From NCBI GenBank assembly GCA_023442525.1, contig JAEZZA010000012.1, positions 77,403 through 141,402 on the forward strand: a DNA stretch of 64,000 bases. The letters are read 5' to 3'. Under the pieces are notes generated by a model. The model made no database searches. It was not told the origin of the DNA and worked only from the letters and a program-made list of their open reading frames with translations. The stretch is from Bacteroidota bacterium (GTDB lineage: Bacteria > Bacteroidota > Bacteroidia > Bacteroidales > UBA10428). Made by a program: the position numbers and the translations under genes. Positions within the stretch are counted from its first letter, which is position 1. Every line of letters begins with the position of its first letter. Positions 47,091 through 55,312 of this stretch are shown here, one piece after another.

Positions 47091-49583
47091 ATGAAAAAAG
47101 GCTTGATGCTGGCAATTGCATTCCTTTCGGGATTATTCATAATGTCATTATCCGGTGACCACCAGGGTACGGTAACAGGGGAAAGAGATTTTAACGGTTA
47201 CTATTCCGGAGAAACCATGGAAAGAATTGCATTTCCGATTGGAGGAGCAGGTGCGGGAATGTTTTGTATGGAGGGTACGGGAGCTATTTCTCACTTATCG
47301 CTGAGGCATAAACCCGAACTCTTCAATGAGCCCATATCTTTTGCTGCAATATGTGTGAGGGGAAAAGAAAACAATGCCAGGGTTATAGAAACACACGTAC
47401 CTGCATGGAAATTGTACGGGAAACCCGGTTCAGGGGTAGGATCTCCGGGAAAATTATACGGATTGCCCCGCTTTGAAAAAGGACGTTTTCTGGCCCGGTT
47501 TCCATTCGCTACATTGGAATTGCAGGATGAAAGCATTCCGCTTGATGTAAGTGTAACAGGCTGGAGCCCATTTATCCCCGGCGATGAGGATAATTCCGGA
47601 TTGCCGGCAGGTGTAATGGAATACACTTTTAAAAATAACACGTCCACAATCCAGGAATCGGTTTTTTCGTGGAATTCAAGGAACTGTATCGAAGAATGGA
47701 CCGGAAGAATACTGGCCATTAAGAATGGTTTTGCACTCACCACCAGCCAGCCCGATTCAGGAAGTACCGGTTTGGCAGTGTTTATTGATGATATAAATAC
47801 AACCGTTGATCACAGATGGTTCAGGGGCGAATGGTTTGATCCACACATGATTTTATGGAAGAATATTGAAAGTGGAAACGTGGTGTCAAATGCACCTGCT
47901 GTAACCCCTGTTCCAGGGACTTCCGTATATGTCCCGTTTACTCTGAAACCAGGTGAAACCAAAACGATCCGTGTAAATTTCTGTTGGTACATGCCTCATA
48001 CAAATTTGTCTGCAGGAAACACAGCTGATGGAAAAGGAAAACTGCCGGATTATAAGACCTGGTACTCGGCAAAATTCAGCAACCTATCCCAGGTAATTGA
48101 ATACTGGCGGCAAAATGTTGACATACTAAAACAGAAAAGCGAATTATTTCGCGACGCTTTTTATGCATCCACGCTTCCGCCTGAAGTTATCGAAGCTGTA
48201 GCTGCCAATCTTACCATTCTGAAATCCCCGACCATATTACGCCAGGATGATGGAAGATTATGGGCATGGGAGGGCTGCGATGATAATGAAGGCAGTTGCC
48301 ACGGGAGTTGTACCCATGTCTGGAATTACGCGCAGGCTTTACCACACCTGTTCCCCAACCTGGAGAGAACTCTCCGTGAAACGGAATTCAGAGTCAGTCA
48401 GAATGAAAAGGGTCACCAGACTTTCAGATCGAATCTTCCGATAAGCGAGCCTCCGCATAATTTTTATTCCGCAGCCGACGGTCAATTGGGCGGAATAATG
48501 AAAGTATACCGTGAGTGGAGGATCAGCGGAAATACCGCCTGGTTAAAGGATATTTATCCGTTCGTGAAGAAGAGCCTCGATTACTGTATCGAAACCTGGG
48601 ATCCCGGTCGGAAAGGGTATCTTGAGGAGCCGCATCATAATACATACGACATTGAATTCTGGGGCCCCAATGGCATGTGCACCAGCTTTTATCTTGGTGC
48701 TCTGACAGCCATGGCGGAGATAGGCAAGGCACTTGGTGAACCCGTCGAAGAGTACCAAAGCCTGTTGTTGAAAGGCAAGAAATTTATGGAATCGGAATTA
48801 TTCGACGGGGAGTACTTCATTCAGAAAGTTCAATGGGAAGGCTTAAGAGCACCCGATCCTGTGGAAGCTGCAAAGGGTAGTTACAGAACATATTACTCAC
48901 CCGAGGCGTTCAAAATTTTCGAAGTCGAAGGCCCAAAATACCAGTACGGCAAAGGATGCCTGTCGGATGGCATTCTGGGAATGTGGATGGCCCGTGCCTG
49001 CGGACTTAATGAAGTAATTGATGCGGATAAAATAGCCAGTCACCTTAACGCGGTTTATAATTACAATTTGAAAAGTAATCTTTCCTATCATGTTAATCAA
49101 CAGCGGGCAACTTATGCTGCCGGGAAAGACGGCGGATTGATACTGTGTACCTGGCCGAAGGGAGGTCAGCCAGCACTACCTTTTATTTATTGCAATGAAG
49201 TATGGACAGGTATAGAATACCAGGTTGCCGGTCATCTGATGTTCCATGGTGAAGTGGAAAAGGCACTCGACATTGTACGTACTTGCAGAATGAGGTACGA
49301 TGGAACAGTAAGAAATCCATTCAATGAATATGAATGCGGCAGCTGGTACGCGCGCGCCATGTCGAGTTATGCAATGCTTGAGGCACTTACAGGACTACGC
49401 TATGATGAAGTGGACAGGATTCTTTATATCGATTCGAAAATCGGGGATTTTACCGGCTTTTTAAGCACGGCGAAGGGTTTTGGTACTGTCACTTTGGTTA
49501 ACGGCAAACCATCTTTAAAGGTATATTATGGAAGCATTGAGCCAAAGAAGGTAATAATATCAGGGAAAGAAATGAAACTCTAA
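47091..49583 (+). CDS. Secreted GH116-like glycosidase
   Basis: An 830-residue protein related to bacterial GH116 beta-glucosidases and human GBA2 (DUF608 catalytic domain plus N-terminal beta-sandwich). The signal peptide ends near SLSGD. The N-domain starts with IAFPIGGAGAGMFCMEGTGA. The (alpha/alpha)6 catalytic domain begins near 375 with the candidate nucleophile Glu394 in AWEGCDDNEG and GSCTHVWNYAQALPHLFP. The candidate acid/base Asp520 is in NTYDIEFWGPNG, and the end has PFNEYECGSWYARAMSSYAM. Likely activity is beta-glucosidase, xylosidase or N-acetylglucosaminidase, as known in the family. It is the last gene of the SusC-led operon. A repeat-rich gap separates it from the LacI gene. 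Confidence 0.87.
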   Translation: MKKGLMLAIAFLSGLFIMSLSGDHQGTVTGERDFNGYYSGETMERIAFPIGGAGAGMFCMEGTGAISHLSLRHKPELFNEPISFAAICVRGKENNARVIETHVPAWKLYGKPGSGVGSPGKLYGLPRFEKGRFLARFPFATLELQDESIPLDVSVTGWSPFIPGDEDNSGLPAGVMEYTFKNNTSTIQESVFSWNSRNCIEEWTGRILAIKNGFALTTSQPDSGSTGLAVFIDDINTTVDHRWFRGEWFDPHMILWKNIESGNVVSNAPAVTPVPGTSVYVPFTLKPGETKTIRVNFCWYMPHTNLSAGNTADGKGKLPDYKTWYSAKFSNLSQVIEYWRQNVDILKQKSELFRDAFYASTLPPEVIEAVAANLTILKSPTILRQDDGRLWAWEGCDDNEGSCHGSCTHVWNYAQALPHLFPNLERTLRETEFRVSQNEKGHQTFRSNLPISEPPHNFYSAADGQLGGIMKVYREWRISGNTAWLKDIYPFVKKSLDYCIETWDPGRKGYLEEPHHNTYDIEFWGPNGMCTSFYLGALTAMAEIGKALGEPVEEYQSLLLKGKKFMESELFDGEYFIQKVQWEGLRAPDPVEAAKGSYRTYYSPEAFKIFEVEGPKYQYGKGCLSDGILGMWMARACGLNEVIDADKIASHLNAVYNYNLKSNLSYHVNQQRATYAAGKDGGLILCTWPKGGQPALPFIYCNEVWTGIEYQVAGHLMFHGEVEKALDIVRTCRMRYDGTVRNPFNEYECGSWYARAMSSYAMLEALTGLRYDEVDRILYIDSKIGDFTGFLSTAKGFGTVTLVNGKPSLKVYYGSIEPKKVIISGKEMKL

Positions 49584-49585
49584 GC

Positions 49586-49670
49586 AATTAGCAATTTACG
49601 ATTTACGATTTGGGATTTGCGAATTGCGGAACCGATCGACACCTGACAGGTACAAATAAGACCTGTCAGG
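49586..49670. repeat. AT-rich short tandem repeat plus inverted repeat
   Basis: Between the GH116 stop and the LacI promoter lies a run of near-identical 8-10 base units (variants of ATTTACG and ATTTGCG, 49590-49628). It is followed by a 10-base inverted repeat CCTGACAGGT (49642-49651) and its complement (49661-49670) with a 9-base loop. Both look like dispersed Bacteroidota intergenic repeats. The hairpin could act as the operon terminator. Confidence 0.6.
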
Positions 49671-49706
49671 AGGATCGAGGGGGGAGTAAAAATTCAGGTT
49701 TAAAAA

Positions 49707-49738
49707 TTTGGTAGTTTAAACGATTAAGCATATATTTA
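49707..49738 (+). promoter_or_regulatory. Promoter of lacI-type gene with operator in its spacer
   Basis: A TTTG -33 element (49707-49710) and TATATTTA (49731-49738), a 7/8 match to TAnnTTTG, are separated by 20 bases. The operator-like TTAAACGATTAA (49716-49727) lies wholly inside the spacer, where a bound repressor would block RNA polymerase. The start codon of the regulator is 20 bp downstream. This indicates negative autoregulation. Confidence 0.55.
49716..49727. promoter_or_regulatory. LacI-type operator 1 (upstream of regulator gene)
   Basis: TTAAACGATTAA with flanks forms the 16-mer GTTTAAACGATTAAGC. It matches the complement of the site before fucI at 15 of 16 positions. A central CG within an AT-rich palindrome is the usual LacI-family pattern. 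Confidence 0.6.
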
Positions 49739-49757
49739 TGTCCTGACGCAAATATAA

Positions 49758-50771
49758 ATGGCCGTGACCGTCAAAAAACCATCACTCAAAGATATTGCCA
49801 GGCGGGTAGGAGTGTCTACAGCTTTAGTCTCCTATGTAATGAGCGGCAAAGAAAAAGAAAAGAGAGTGAGCGGGGAGATGGCCGCACGGATCAGGACTGC
49901 TGCCGAGGAACTTAATTACCGCCCCAATCAGATTGCCCGTAGTTTAAGAAAAGGCTCTACAACAACCCTTGGATTGATTGTGGCTGATATATCGAACCCG
50001 TTTTTTGCCCAGATGGCCCGAATTATAGAAGATGAAGCCAATAATTTCGGATATACGGTGATATTCGGCAGTTCGGATGAAAGCGCCGGCAAATCTTTGG
50101 TACTGATAGACACACTTCTCAACCGGCAGGTAGATGGTTTTATAATAGTTCCCGCCGAAAACAGCGAGGATCAGATCCGGTTGATACAGAAAAGGAATAT
50201 CCCTCTGGTATTGATCGACCGGTATTTTCCGGAAATCCCGACCAGTTATGTGGCTCTTGATAATTTTGCTGCGGCTAAAGATGCTGTAAACCAAATTATT
50301 GCAAAGGGATATGAAAAGATCGGAATAGTAGCCTATAAATCCAGGTTGATTCACATGCAGGAAAGAATAGGCGGTTATGTTGACGCCATGAAATCAAATC
50401 ATCTTTCAAAAAATATTCTGATAAAGGAAATTCATTACAACCGTATGAAATCCGATATCGAAAATGCCATGCGCGATATAATAAAAGGTAAGAAAGCTGA
50501 TGCATTGTTTTTCGCTACAAACCAGCTGGCCATAACTTCACTCTACTCCGTAAATAAATACAAAAAGCGAATTCCGGACGACATTGCCATCATGAGTTTT
50601 GATGCCAATGAATCCTTCGATTTCTTTTATACTCCCATTTCATACGTGGAGCAACCCGTGAGTGAAATGGCCCGCGAATCGGTGAGAACTTTGATAAGCC
50701 TGATCAATGGCAACGACAAAACCATTCAGATCAAACTAAAACATAAACTTAAACTGAGAAATTCATTTTAA
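49758..50771 (+). CDS. LacI family transcriptional regulator
   Basis: A 337-residue repressor or activator. The N-terminal HTH is at about 6-27 (LKDIARRVGVSTALVSYVMS), with the hinge helix YRPNQIARSLRKGSTTTLG at about 55-73. The periplasmic-binding-protein-like effector domain includes LIVADISNPFFAQMARIIED, NRQVDGFIIVPAEN and DDIAIMSFDANESFDFFYTP. The sugar effector is not predictable; L-fucose, D-arabinose or a phosphorylated derivative would fit the neighbouring isomerase and permease. Similar operator-like sites lie before this gene and before the isomerase gene, supporting autoregulation and control of the downstream operon. It starts in the gap after the GH116 gene, so the catabolic module is separately regulated from the SusC operon. 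Confidence 0.92.
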   Translation: MAVTVKKPSLKDIARRVGVSTALVSYVMSGKEKEKRVSGEMAARIRTAAEELNYRPNQIARSLRKGSTTTLGLIVADISNPFFAQMARIIEDEANNFGYTVIFGSSDESAGKSLVLIDTLLNRQVDGFIIVPAENSEDQIRLIQKRNIPLVLIDRYFPEIPTSYVALDNFAAAKDAVNQIIAKGYEKIGIVAYKSRLIHMQERIGGYVDAMKSNHLSKNILIKEIHYNRMKSDIENAMRDIIKGKKADALFFATNQLAITSLYSVNKYKKRIPDDIAIMSFDANESFDFFYTPISYVEQPVSEMARESVRTLISLINGNDKTIQIKLKHKLKLRNSF

Positions 50772-50785
50772 TCATTTATTATAGC

Positions 50786-50797
50786 TTAATCGATTAA
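50786..50797. promoter_or_regulatory. LacI-type operator 2 (upstream of fucI)
   Basis: TTAATCGATTAA is a perfect 12-base palindrome with a central CG, located 31 bp before the fucI start codon. Extended by two bases per side it is the reverse complement of operator 1 at all but one position. A recognisable -7 element does not stand out next to it. Confidence 0.6.
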
Positions 50798-50827
50798 ACA
50801 TAATATGTAATATTTAAACCTGACAAT

Positions 50828-52603
50828 ATGAAAAACAGATTAATCGGGAGACTCCCCAAAGTTGGTATTCGTCCTGTTATTGACGGACGTGAAACAGGGA
50901 TTCGTGAATCGCTGGAGAATCAGACGATGAATATGGCACGAAACGCTGCACGGATTATTGAAGAGAATTTGCGTTTCCCATCGGGTGAAAAGGTGGAATG
51001 CGTAATTTCTGAGACTACAATTGGCGGAATAGCAGATGCTGCCCGTTGCGCCGATCAGTTTGAAAGAGAAGGAGTGGGTGTCTCACTTACGGTTACTCCC
51101 TGCTGGTGCTACGGCATGGAAGTTATGGATTCAAATCCGCTGATCCCTAAAGCAATCTGGGGTCTGAACGGTACCGAACGGCCCGGGGCAGTTTATCTGG
51201 CTTCTGCTGTTGCCGGATATTCGCAGAAAGGTCTTCCCGTATTCAGTATTTACGGAAGAGATGTTCAGGATGCCGACGATATAACGGTTCCTGAAGACGT
51301 AAAATCAAAGATTCTGCAGTTTGTAAAAGCCGGACTTGCTGTAGCACAAATGAGAAATAAGACTTACCTGGCACTTGGGTCAGTATCCATGGGAATTGCA
51401 GGATCGCTTGTTAATCCTGATTTTTTCTTTGATTACCTGGGTATGAGGACGGAATTTGTGGATATGTCTGAAATCCGCCGGAGAATTGACCTTGAAATTT
51501 TCGACAAAAATGAATATGAAAAGGCTTTGAAATGGACCAAAGCCAATTGCCGCGAAGGCGCAGATTTGAATCAGAATCCATCCGACCGGAAAAGAAAGGA
51601 CTGGGAATGGGAGATCGTGGTTAAAATGACCCTGATCTGCCGTGACCTTATGGTTGGAAATCCTGCACTTGCTTCAATGGGCTTTAACGAAGAATCGAAA
51701 GGCAGAAATGCAATCGCAGGAGGATTTCAGGGTCAGAGGCAGTGGACCGACTTTTATCCGAATGGTGATTTTACCGAAGCCATTCTTAATTCTTCATTTG
51801 ACTGGAACGGAATCAGGCAGGCTTATGTATTCGCCACAGAAAATGACAGCCTGAATGGTGTATCCATGTTATTCGGACATTTACTTACCAATACGGCTCA
51901 GATATTCTCTGATGTTCGCACTTACTGGAGTCCGGAAGCAGTGAAGAGAGTTACCGGAAAATCGCTGTCAGGACTTCCGGGCAACGGCTTTATACATTTG
52001 ATTAATTCGGGTTCGACTACCCTTGATGCAACGGCACAACAAAAGGATAAAAACGGAAAGCCCGTTATGAAGCCTTATTGGGAGATTACCGAAGAGGAAG
52101 TGAAGAACTGCCTTGCCAGTACCGATTGGTGTCCGGGTAGTAAGGGTTATTTCCGCGGTGGTGGTTATTCTTCACATTTCCGCACATCCGGAGAAATGCC
52201 CGTCACCATGTCGCGTATTAACCTGATAAAAGGTCAGGGTCCCGTACTTCAGATTGCTGAAGGATGGACAACCGAACTTCCCGAAGACGTGCATAAAATA
52301 CTTGAGAAGAGGACAGATCCCACATGGCCTACCACATGGTTTGTACCTAATACAAATGGTACCGGTGCATTTAAGGATGTTTATTCTGTAATGGCTAACT
52401 GGGGTGCTAACCATGGAGCTATTTCATACGGGCATATCGGTTCCGACCTGATCACCCTGGCTTCCATGCTCAGAATACCAGTTTGTATGCACAACGTTCA
52501 AAGCGACAGAATTTTCAGGCCTGCTACATGGAGTGCATTTGGTAGTGATTCTGAAGGTGCGGATTACCGGGCATGTGCAAACTTCGGTCCATTGTATCTA
52601 TAA
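50828..52603 (+). CDS. fucI: L-fucose isomerase (D-arabinose isomerase activity likely)
   Basis: A 591-residue cytoplasmic ketol isomerase converting L-fucose to L-fuculose; the family also converts D-arabinose to D-ribulose. Length equals the E. coli enzyme. The metal ligands are E338 in ATENDSLNGV, D362 in QIFSDVRTYWSPEA and H529 in GANHGAISYGHIG. From memory these correspond to E337, D361 and H528 of E. coli FucI with a constant offset of one. The N-terminal start RLPKVGIRPVIDGRETGIRE is canonical. No fuculokinase, ribulokinase or aldolase follows in the window. It is the first gene of an operon with a DUF6786 lipoprotein, a FucP-type permease and a deleted GH92, under an apparent LacI operator. 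Confidence 0.95.
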   Translation: MKNRLIGRLPKVGIRPVIDGRETGIRESLENQTMNMARNAARIIEENLRFPSGEKVECVISETTIGGIADAARCADQFEREGVGVSLTVTPCWCYGMEVMDSNPLIPKAIWGLNGTERPGAVYLASAVAGYSQKGLPVFSIYGRDVQDADDITVPEDVKSKILQFVKAGLAVAQMRNKTYLALGSVSMGIAGSLVNPDFFFDYLGMRTEFVDMSEIRRRIDLEIFDKNEYEKALKWTKANCREGADLNQNPSDRKRKDWEWEIVVKMTLICRDLMVGNPALASMGFNEESKGRNAIAGGFQGQRQWTDFYPNGDFTEAILNSSFDWNGIRQAYVFATENDSLNGVSMLFGHLLTNTAQIFSDVRTYWSPEAVKRVTGKSLSGLPGNGFIHLINSGSTTLDATAQQKDKNGKPVMKPYWEITEEEVKNCLASTDWCPGSKGYFRGGGYSSHFRTSGEMPVTMSRINLIKGQGPVLQIAEGWTTELPEDVHKILEKRTDPTWPTTWFVPNTNGTGAFKDVYSVMANWGANHGAISYGHIGSDLITLASMLRIPVCMHNVQSDRIFRPATWSAFGSDSEGADYRACANFGPLYL

Positions 52604-52620
52604 TCAAAAGAAAAATAACG

Positions 52621-53889
52621 ATGAAAAAATGCAGAACAAACCTGTATATAGGGTTAATCATTTTTTTATTCCCTGTCATTCTTTGCTGTCATAACGCCGG
52701 CAGAAGTGATTTAAAATCCACTAATATGTCAACAAGTTTCAATCAGGGTACATTCGGCTATGACGCTGAATTTCTGACCAATCATAATGTTGCAACGGTC
52801 ATTTTAAAAGATCCGGAATCAGATGCATGTGTATTAATAGCTCCCGGTTTACAGGGACGAGTAATGACAAGCAGTGCCGGAGGAGATTCAGGTTTAAGCT
52901 ATGGCTGGATCAATTACCGGCTTTTCGATTCTGCCGCAAATGATCAGTTCAATCCCTATGGAGGCGAGGAAAGATTGTGGCTCGGTCCTGAAGGAGGCCC
53001 CTTTTCAATTTATTTTAAAAAGGGAACTACCCAGGTATTTGCAAACTGGAAAGTCCCTGCCGAACTGGATACCAAAGAGTTCGAAATTGTAAAACAGGAA
53101 ACCGGGAGTATTATGTTTGAAAAGAATTTCACCCTGGAGAATTATTCCGGAACTCCTTTGAATATTGGCATTGAACGGACAGTTCGCATTCTCAGCCGCG
53201 ATGAAATTCAAAAATCTCTTGGTTTAGGATCAATTGAACAGGTAAAAATGGTTGCCTACCAGTCTGAAAATGCTCTGATTAATACAGGCAATATCAACTG
53301 GAACAAGGAAAATGGGTTCCTTTCAATCTGGATGCTTTCGATGTTCAATCCTTCCGAAAAGGGTGTTGTTTTCATTCCCTTTATTCCCGGATCGGAGAAA
53401 GAATTAGGTAAAAAGGTGAACGATGATTATTTTGGTGCAGTGCCATCCGACAGGCTAAAGGTTGGTGATAATATTCTCTATTTTAAAGTTGATGGCAAAT
53501 TCCGCAGCAAAATCGGTATTTCACCTTCAAGGGCATTGCCATACGCCGGATCGTATGATCCCGAAAACAAAGTCCTGACCATATTATGGTATTCAAGGCC
53601 AGACGAGGTTTCGGAATATGTTAATTCAAAATGGGGCGGGCAGGACAATCCCCTGAAAGGAGACGTGATTAATTCATACAATGACGGTCCGGTAGATGAC
53701 GGTTCAATAATGGGTCCTTTTTATGAAATTGAAAGTTCATCACCTGCTGCTTTGCTTAATGCCGGTGATACCATCCGGCATATCCAGAGAGTATTTCACT
53801 TAACGGGAACAGAAGAACAGCTTGATCCAATCACAAAATCCGTATTTGGTATTTCGCTCGACCAGATAAAATCATCATTTAATAATTAA
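52621..53889 (+). CDS. DUF6786 family lipoprotein, mutarotase-like candidate
   Basis: A 423-residue exported protein that I recall as the DUF6786 family. The ATG at 52621 gives a lipoprotein signal ending LCC (Cys near residue 23); the frame is open upstream into fucI from 52573, but that start is unlikely. The body is beta-rich with LIAPGLQGRVMTSSAGGDSG, YGGEERLWLGPEGGPFSIYF and ALPYAGSYDPENKVLTILWY, a layout reminiscent of aldose 1-epimerase/galactose-mutarotase super-sandwich folds. The function is not established. Lying between fucI and the fucP-type gene, a periplasmic mutarotase that prepares the correct anomer for uptake is a reasonable inference. It starts 17 bp after fucI and ends 12 bp before the permease. 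Confidence 0.7.
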   Translation: MKKCRTNLYIGLIIFLFPVILCCHNAGRSDLKSTNMSTSFNQGTFGYDAEFLTNHNVATVILKDPESDACVLIAPGLQGRVMTSSAGGDSGLSYGWINYRLFDSAANDQFNPYGGEERLWLGPEGGPFSIYFKKGTTQVFANWKVPAELDTKEFEIVKQETGSIMFEKNFTLENYSGTPLNIGIERTVRILSRDEIQKSLGLGSIEQVKMVAYQSENALINTGNINWNKENGFLSIWMLSMFNPSEKGVVFIPFIPGSEKELGKKVNDDYFGAVPSDRLKVGDNILYFKVDGKFRSKIGISPSRALPYAGSYDPENKVLTILWYSRPDEVSEYVNSKWGGQDNPLKGDVINSYNDGPVDDGSIMGPFYEIESSSPAALLNAGDTIRHIQRVFHLTGTEEQLDPITKSVFGISLDQIKSSFNN

Positions 53890-53901
53890 TTATTTCTAAG
53901 G

Positions 53902-55188
53902 ATGAAAAAAACTGTATCATTGATCAGAAGCCACGACGGATCGAATTATCTCATACCTTTTATCCTGGTTACCAGTTTGTTTTTGTTATGGGGATTTGCA
54001 CATGGCTTGCTTGACGTATTGAATAAGCATTTCCAGAATATCCTTCATGTCACAAAGGCTCAATCGGGCTTTGTTCAGTTTTCGCTTTATATAGGTTACC
54101 TGATAATGGCTGTGCCTGCCGGTCTTATAATGAAGCGTTTCGGATATAAAAGGGGTATAATTCTCGGATTATGTCTGTTTGCAACAGGAGCCTTTCTTTT
54201 CTATCCGGCTGCAAAGTTTGAAACCTTCTGGCCATTTCTTCTGGCCCTTTTTGTGATAGCGTGCGGGCTGACATGCCTTGAAACTGCAGCCAATCCTTAT
54301 TCTACGGTTCTCGGACCCAAAGAATCGGCCGCGCAAAGAATAAACTTTTCTCAGTCGTTCAATGGTCTGGGTTGGATTCTGGGACCACTTATCGGGGGCT
54401 TACTGATATTCGGTGCCGAACAACATGAGAGTGCCGGAAAATTCGATTCGCTCCTGACTCCCTACATGATCATTGGTTGTGTGGTAATAGTAGTGGCAAT
54501 AGCTTTTGTTTTCACGCCGCTACCCGAGATAAAGGAAGAGAAAACCACGGAAGAGGAAGACGATCCTCCCATTAGGCTATTGCTGAAGCACAAATATTTT
54601 ATAATTGCGGTAGTAGCCCAGTTTCTGTATGTGGCAGCACAAACGGGGGTGAATTCGTTCTTTATCAATTACGTTACCGAAGAGGTTCCCGGCATAAAGG
54701 ATCCGATATCGAATATAATGGCTCAACTGGGCTCGTTCGGAGCCATGTTTATGCCTAAGAATCCTGAACAGGCGGCATCGTTGATACTGGCTTTTGGTGG
54801 AATGGGGCTTTTCTGGATTGGCCGCCTGTCTGGATCTTATTTCCTAAAATTCATGTCGCCTCATAAACTGCTATTTACCTATGGCCTGATCAATACCTTA
54901 CTTATGCTGCTGGTAGTAGCGGGATTGGGAACCATATCGGTTGTTGCCTTGTTCAGCACATACTTTTTCATGTCGATCATGTTCCCTACCATTTTTGCCC
55001 TGGGAATAAAAGATCTCGGAACGCTCACGAAAAAGGGATCTTCTTTCCTGGTAATGGCAGTGGCAGGCGGAGCATTCTGTCCTCCCATAATGGGTGCAAT
55101 TGCCGATAAGTACAATATGGCAATAGGTTTCCTGATCCCGATGGTATGTTTTGCATTTATAGCATATTTTGGAAGGATTAAGAAATAG
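53902..55188 (+). CDS. fucP: FucP-type sugar:H+ symporter (MFS, FHS family)
   Basis: A 428-residue, twelve-helix permease. The signature of the fucose/glucose/galactose FHS family is clear: LLWGFAHGLLDVLNKHFQ, QSGFVQFSLYIGYLIMAVPA, LETAANPYSTVLGP and INFSQSFNGLGWILGP. The proton-coupling acidic residues of E. coli FucP (D46 and E135, from memory) are matched by D38 and E127 with the same offset of 8. FucP carries L-fucose and also L-galactose and D-arabinose, fitting the isomerase in the operon. It is the inner-membrane uptake step after periplasmic hydrolysis. Confidence 0.9.
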   Translation: MKKTVSLIRSHDGSNYLIPFILVTSLFLLWGFAHGLLDVLNKHFQNILHVTKAQSGFVQFSLYIGYLIMAVPAGLIMKRFGYKRGIILGLCLFATGAFLFYPAAKFETFWPFLLALFVIACGLTCLETAANPYSTVLGPKESAAQRINFSQSFNGLGWILGPLIGGLLIFGAEQHESAGKFDSLLTPYMIIGCVVIVVAIAFVFTPLPEIKEEKTTEEEDDPPIRLLLKHKYFIIAVVAQFLYVAAQTGVNSFFINYVTEEVPGIKDPISNIMAQLGSFGAMFMPKNPEQAASLILAFGGMGLFWIGRLSGSYFLKFMSPHKLLFTYGLINTLLMLLVVAGLGTISVVALFSTYFFMSIMFPTIFALGIKDLGTLTKKGSSFLVMAVAGGAFCPPIMGAIADKYNMAIGFLIPMVCFAFIAYFGRIKK

Positions 55189-55312
55189 GATTTAGCGAAG
55201 AGTTTTAAATGGTCTGATGCCTTTTTGGCTATTGACTGATTTCAGTAATGAACAGGTCTATAATTCCAAAAAGGCATTGGCTTTTATTATTTTTAGGTTT
55301 TATTTTCCAGGT

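Noticed and set aside
33653..49583. The PUL as a simple L-fucose or host-mucin locus
   Set aside because: No GH29, GH95 or GH141 fucosidase was found in the window and two GH172 furanosidases are present. L-fucose is kept as an alternative, not the main reading.
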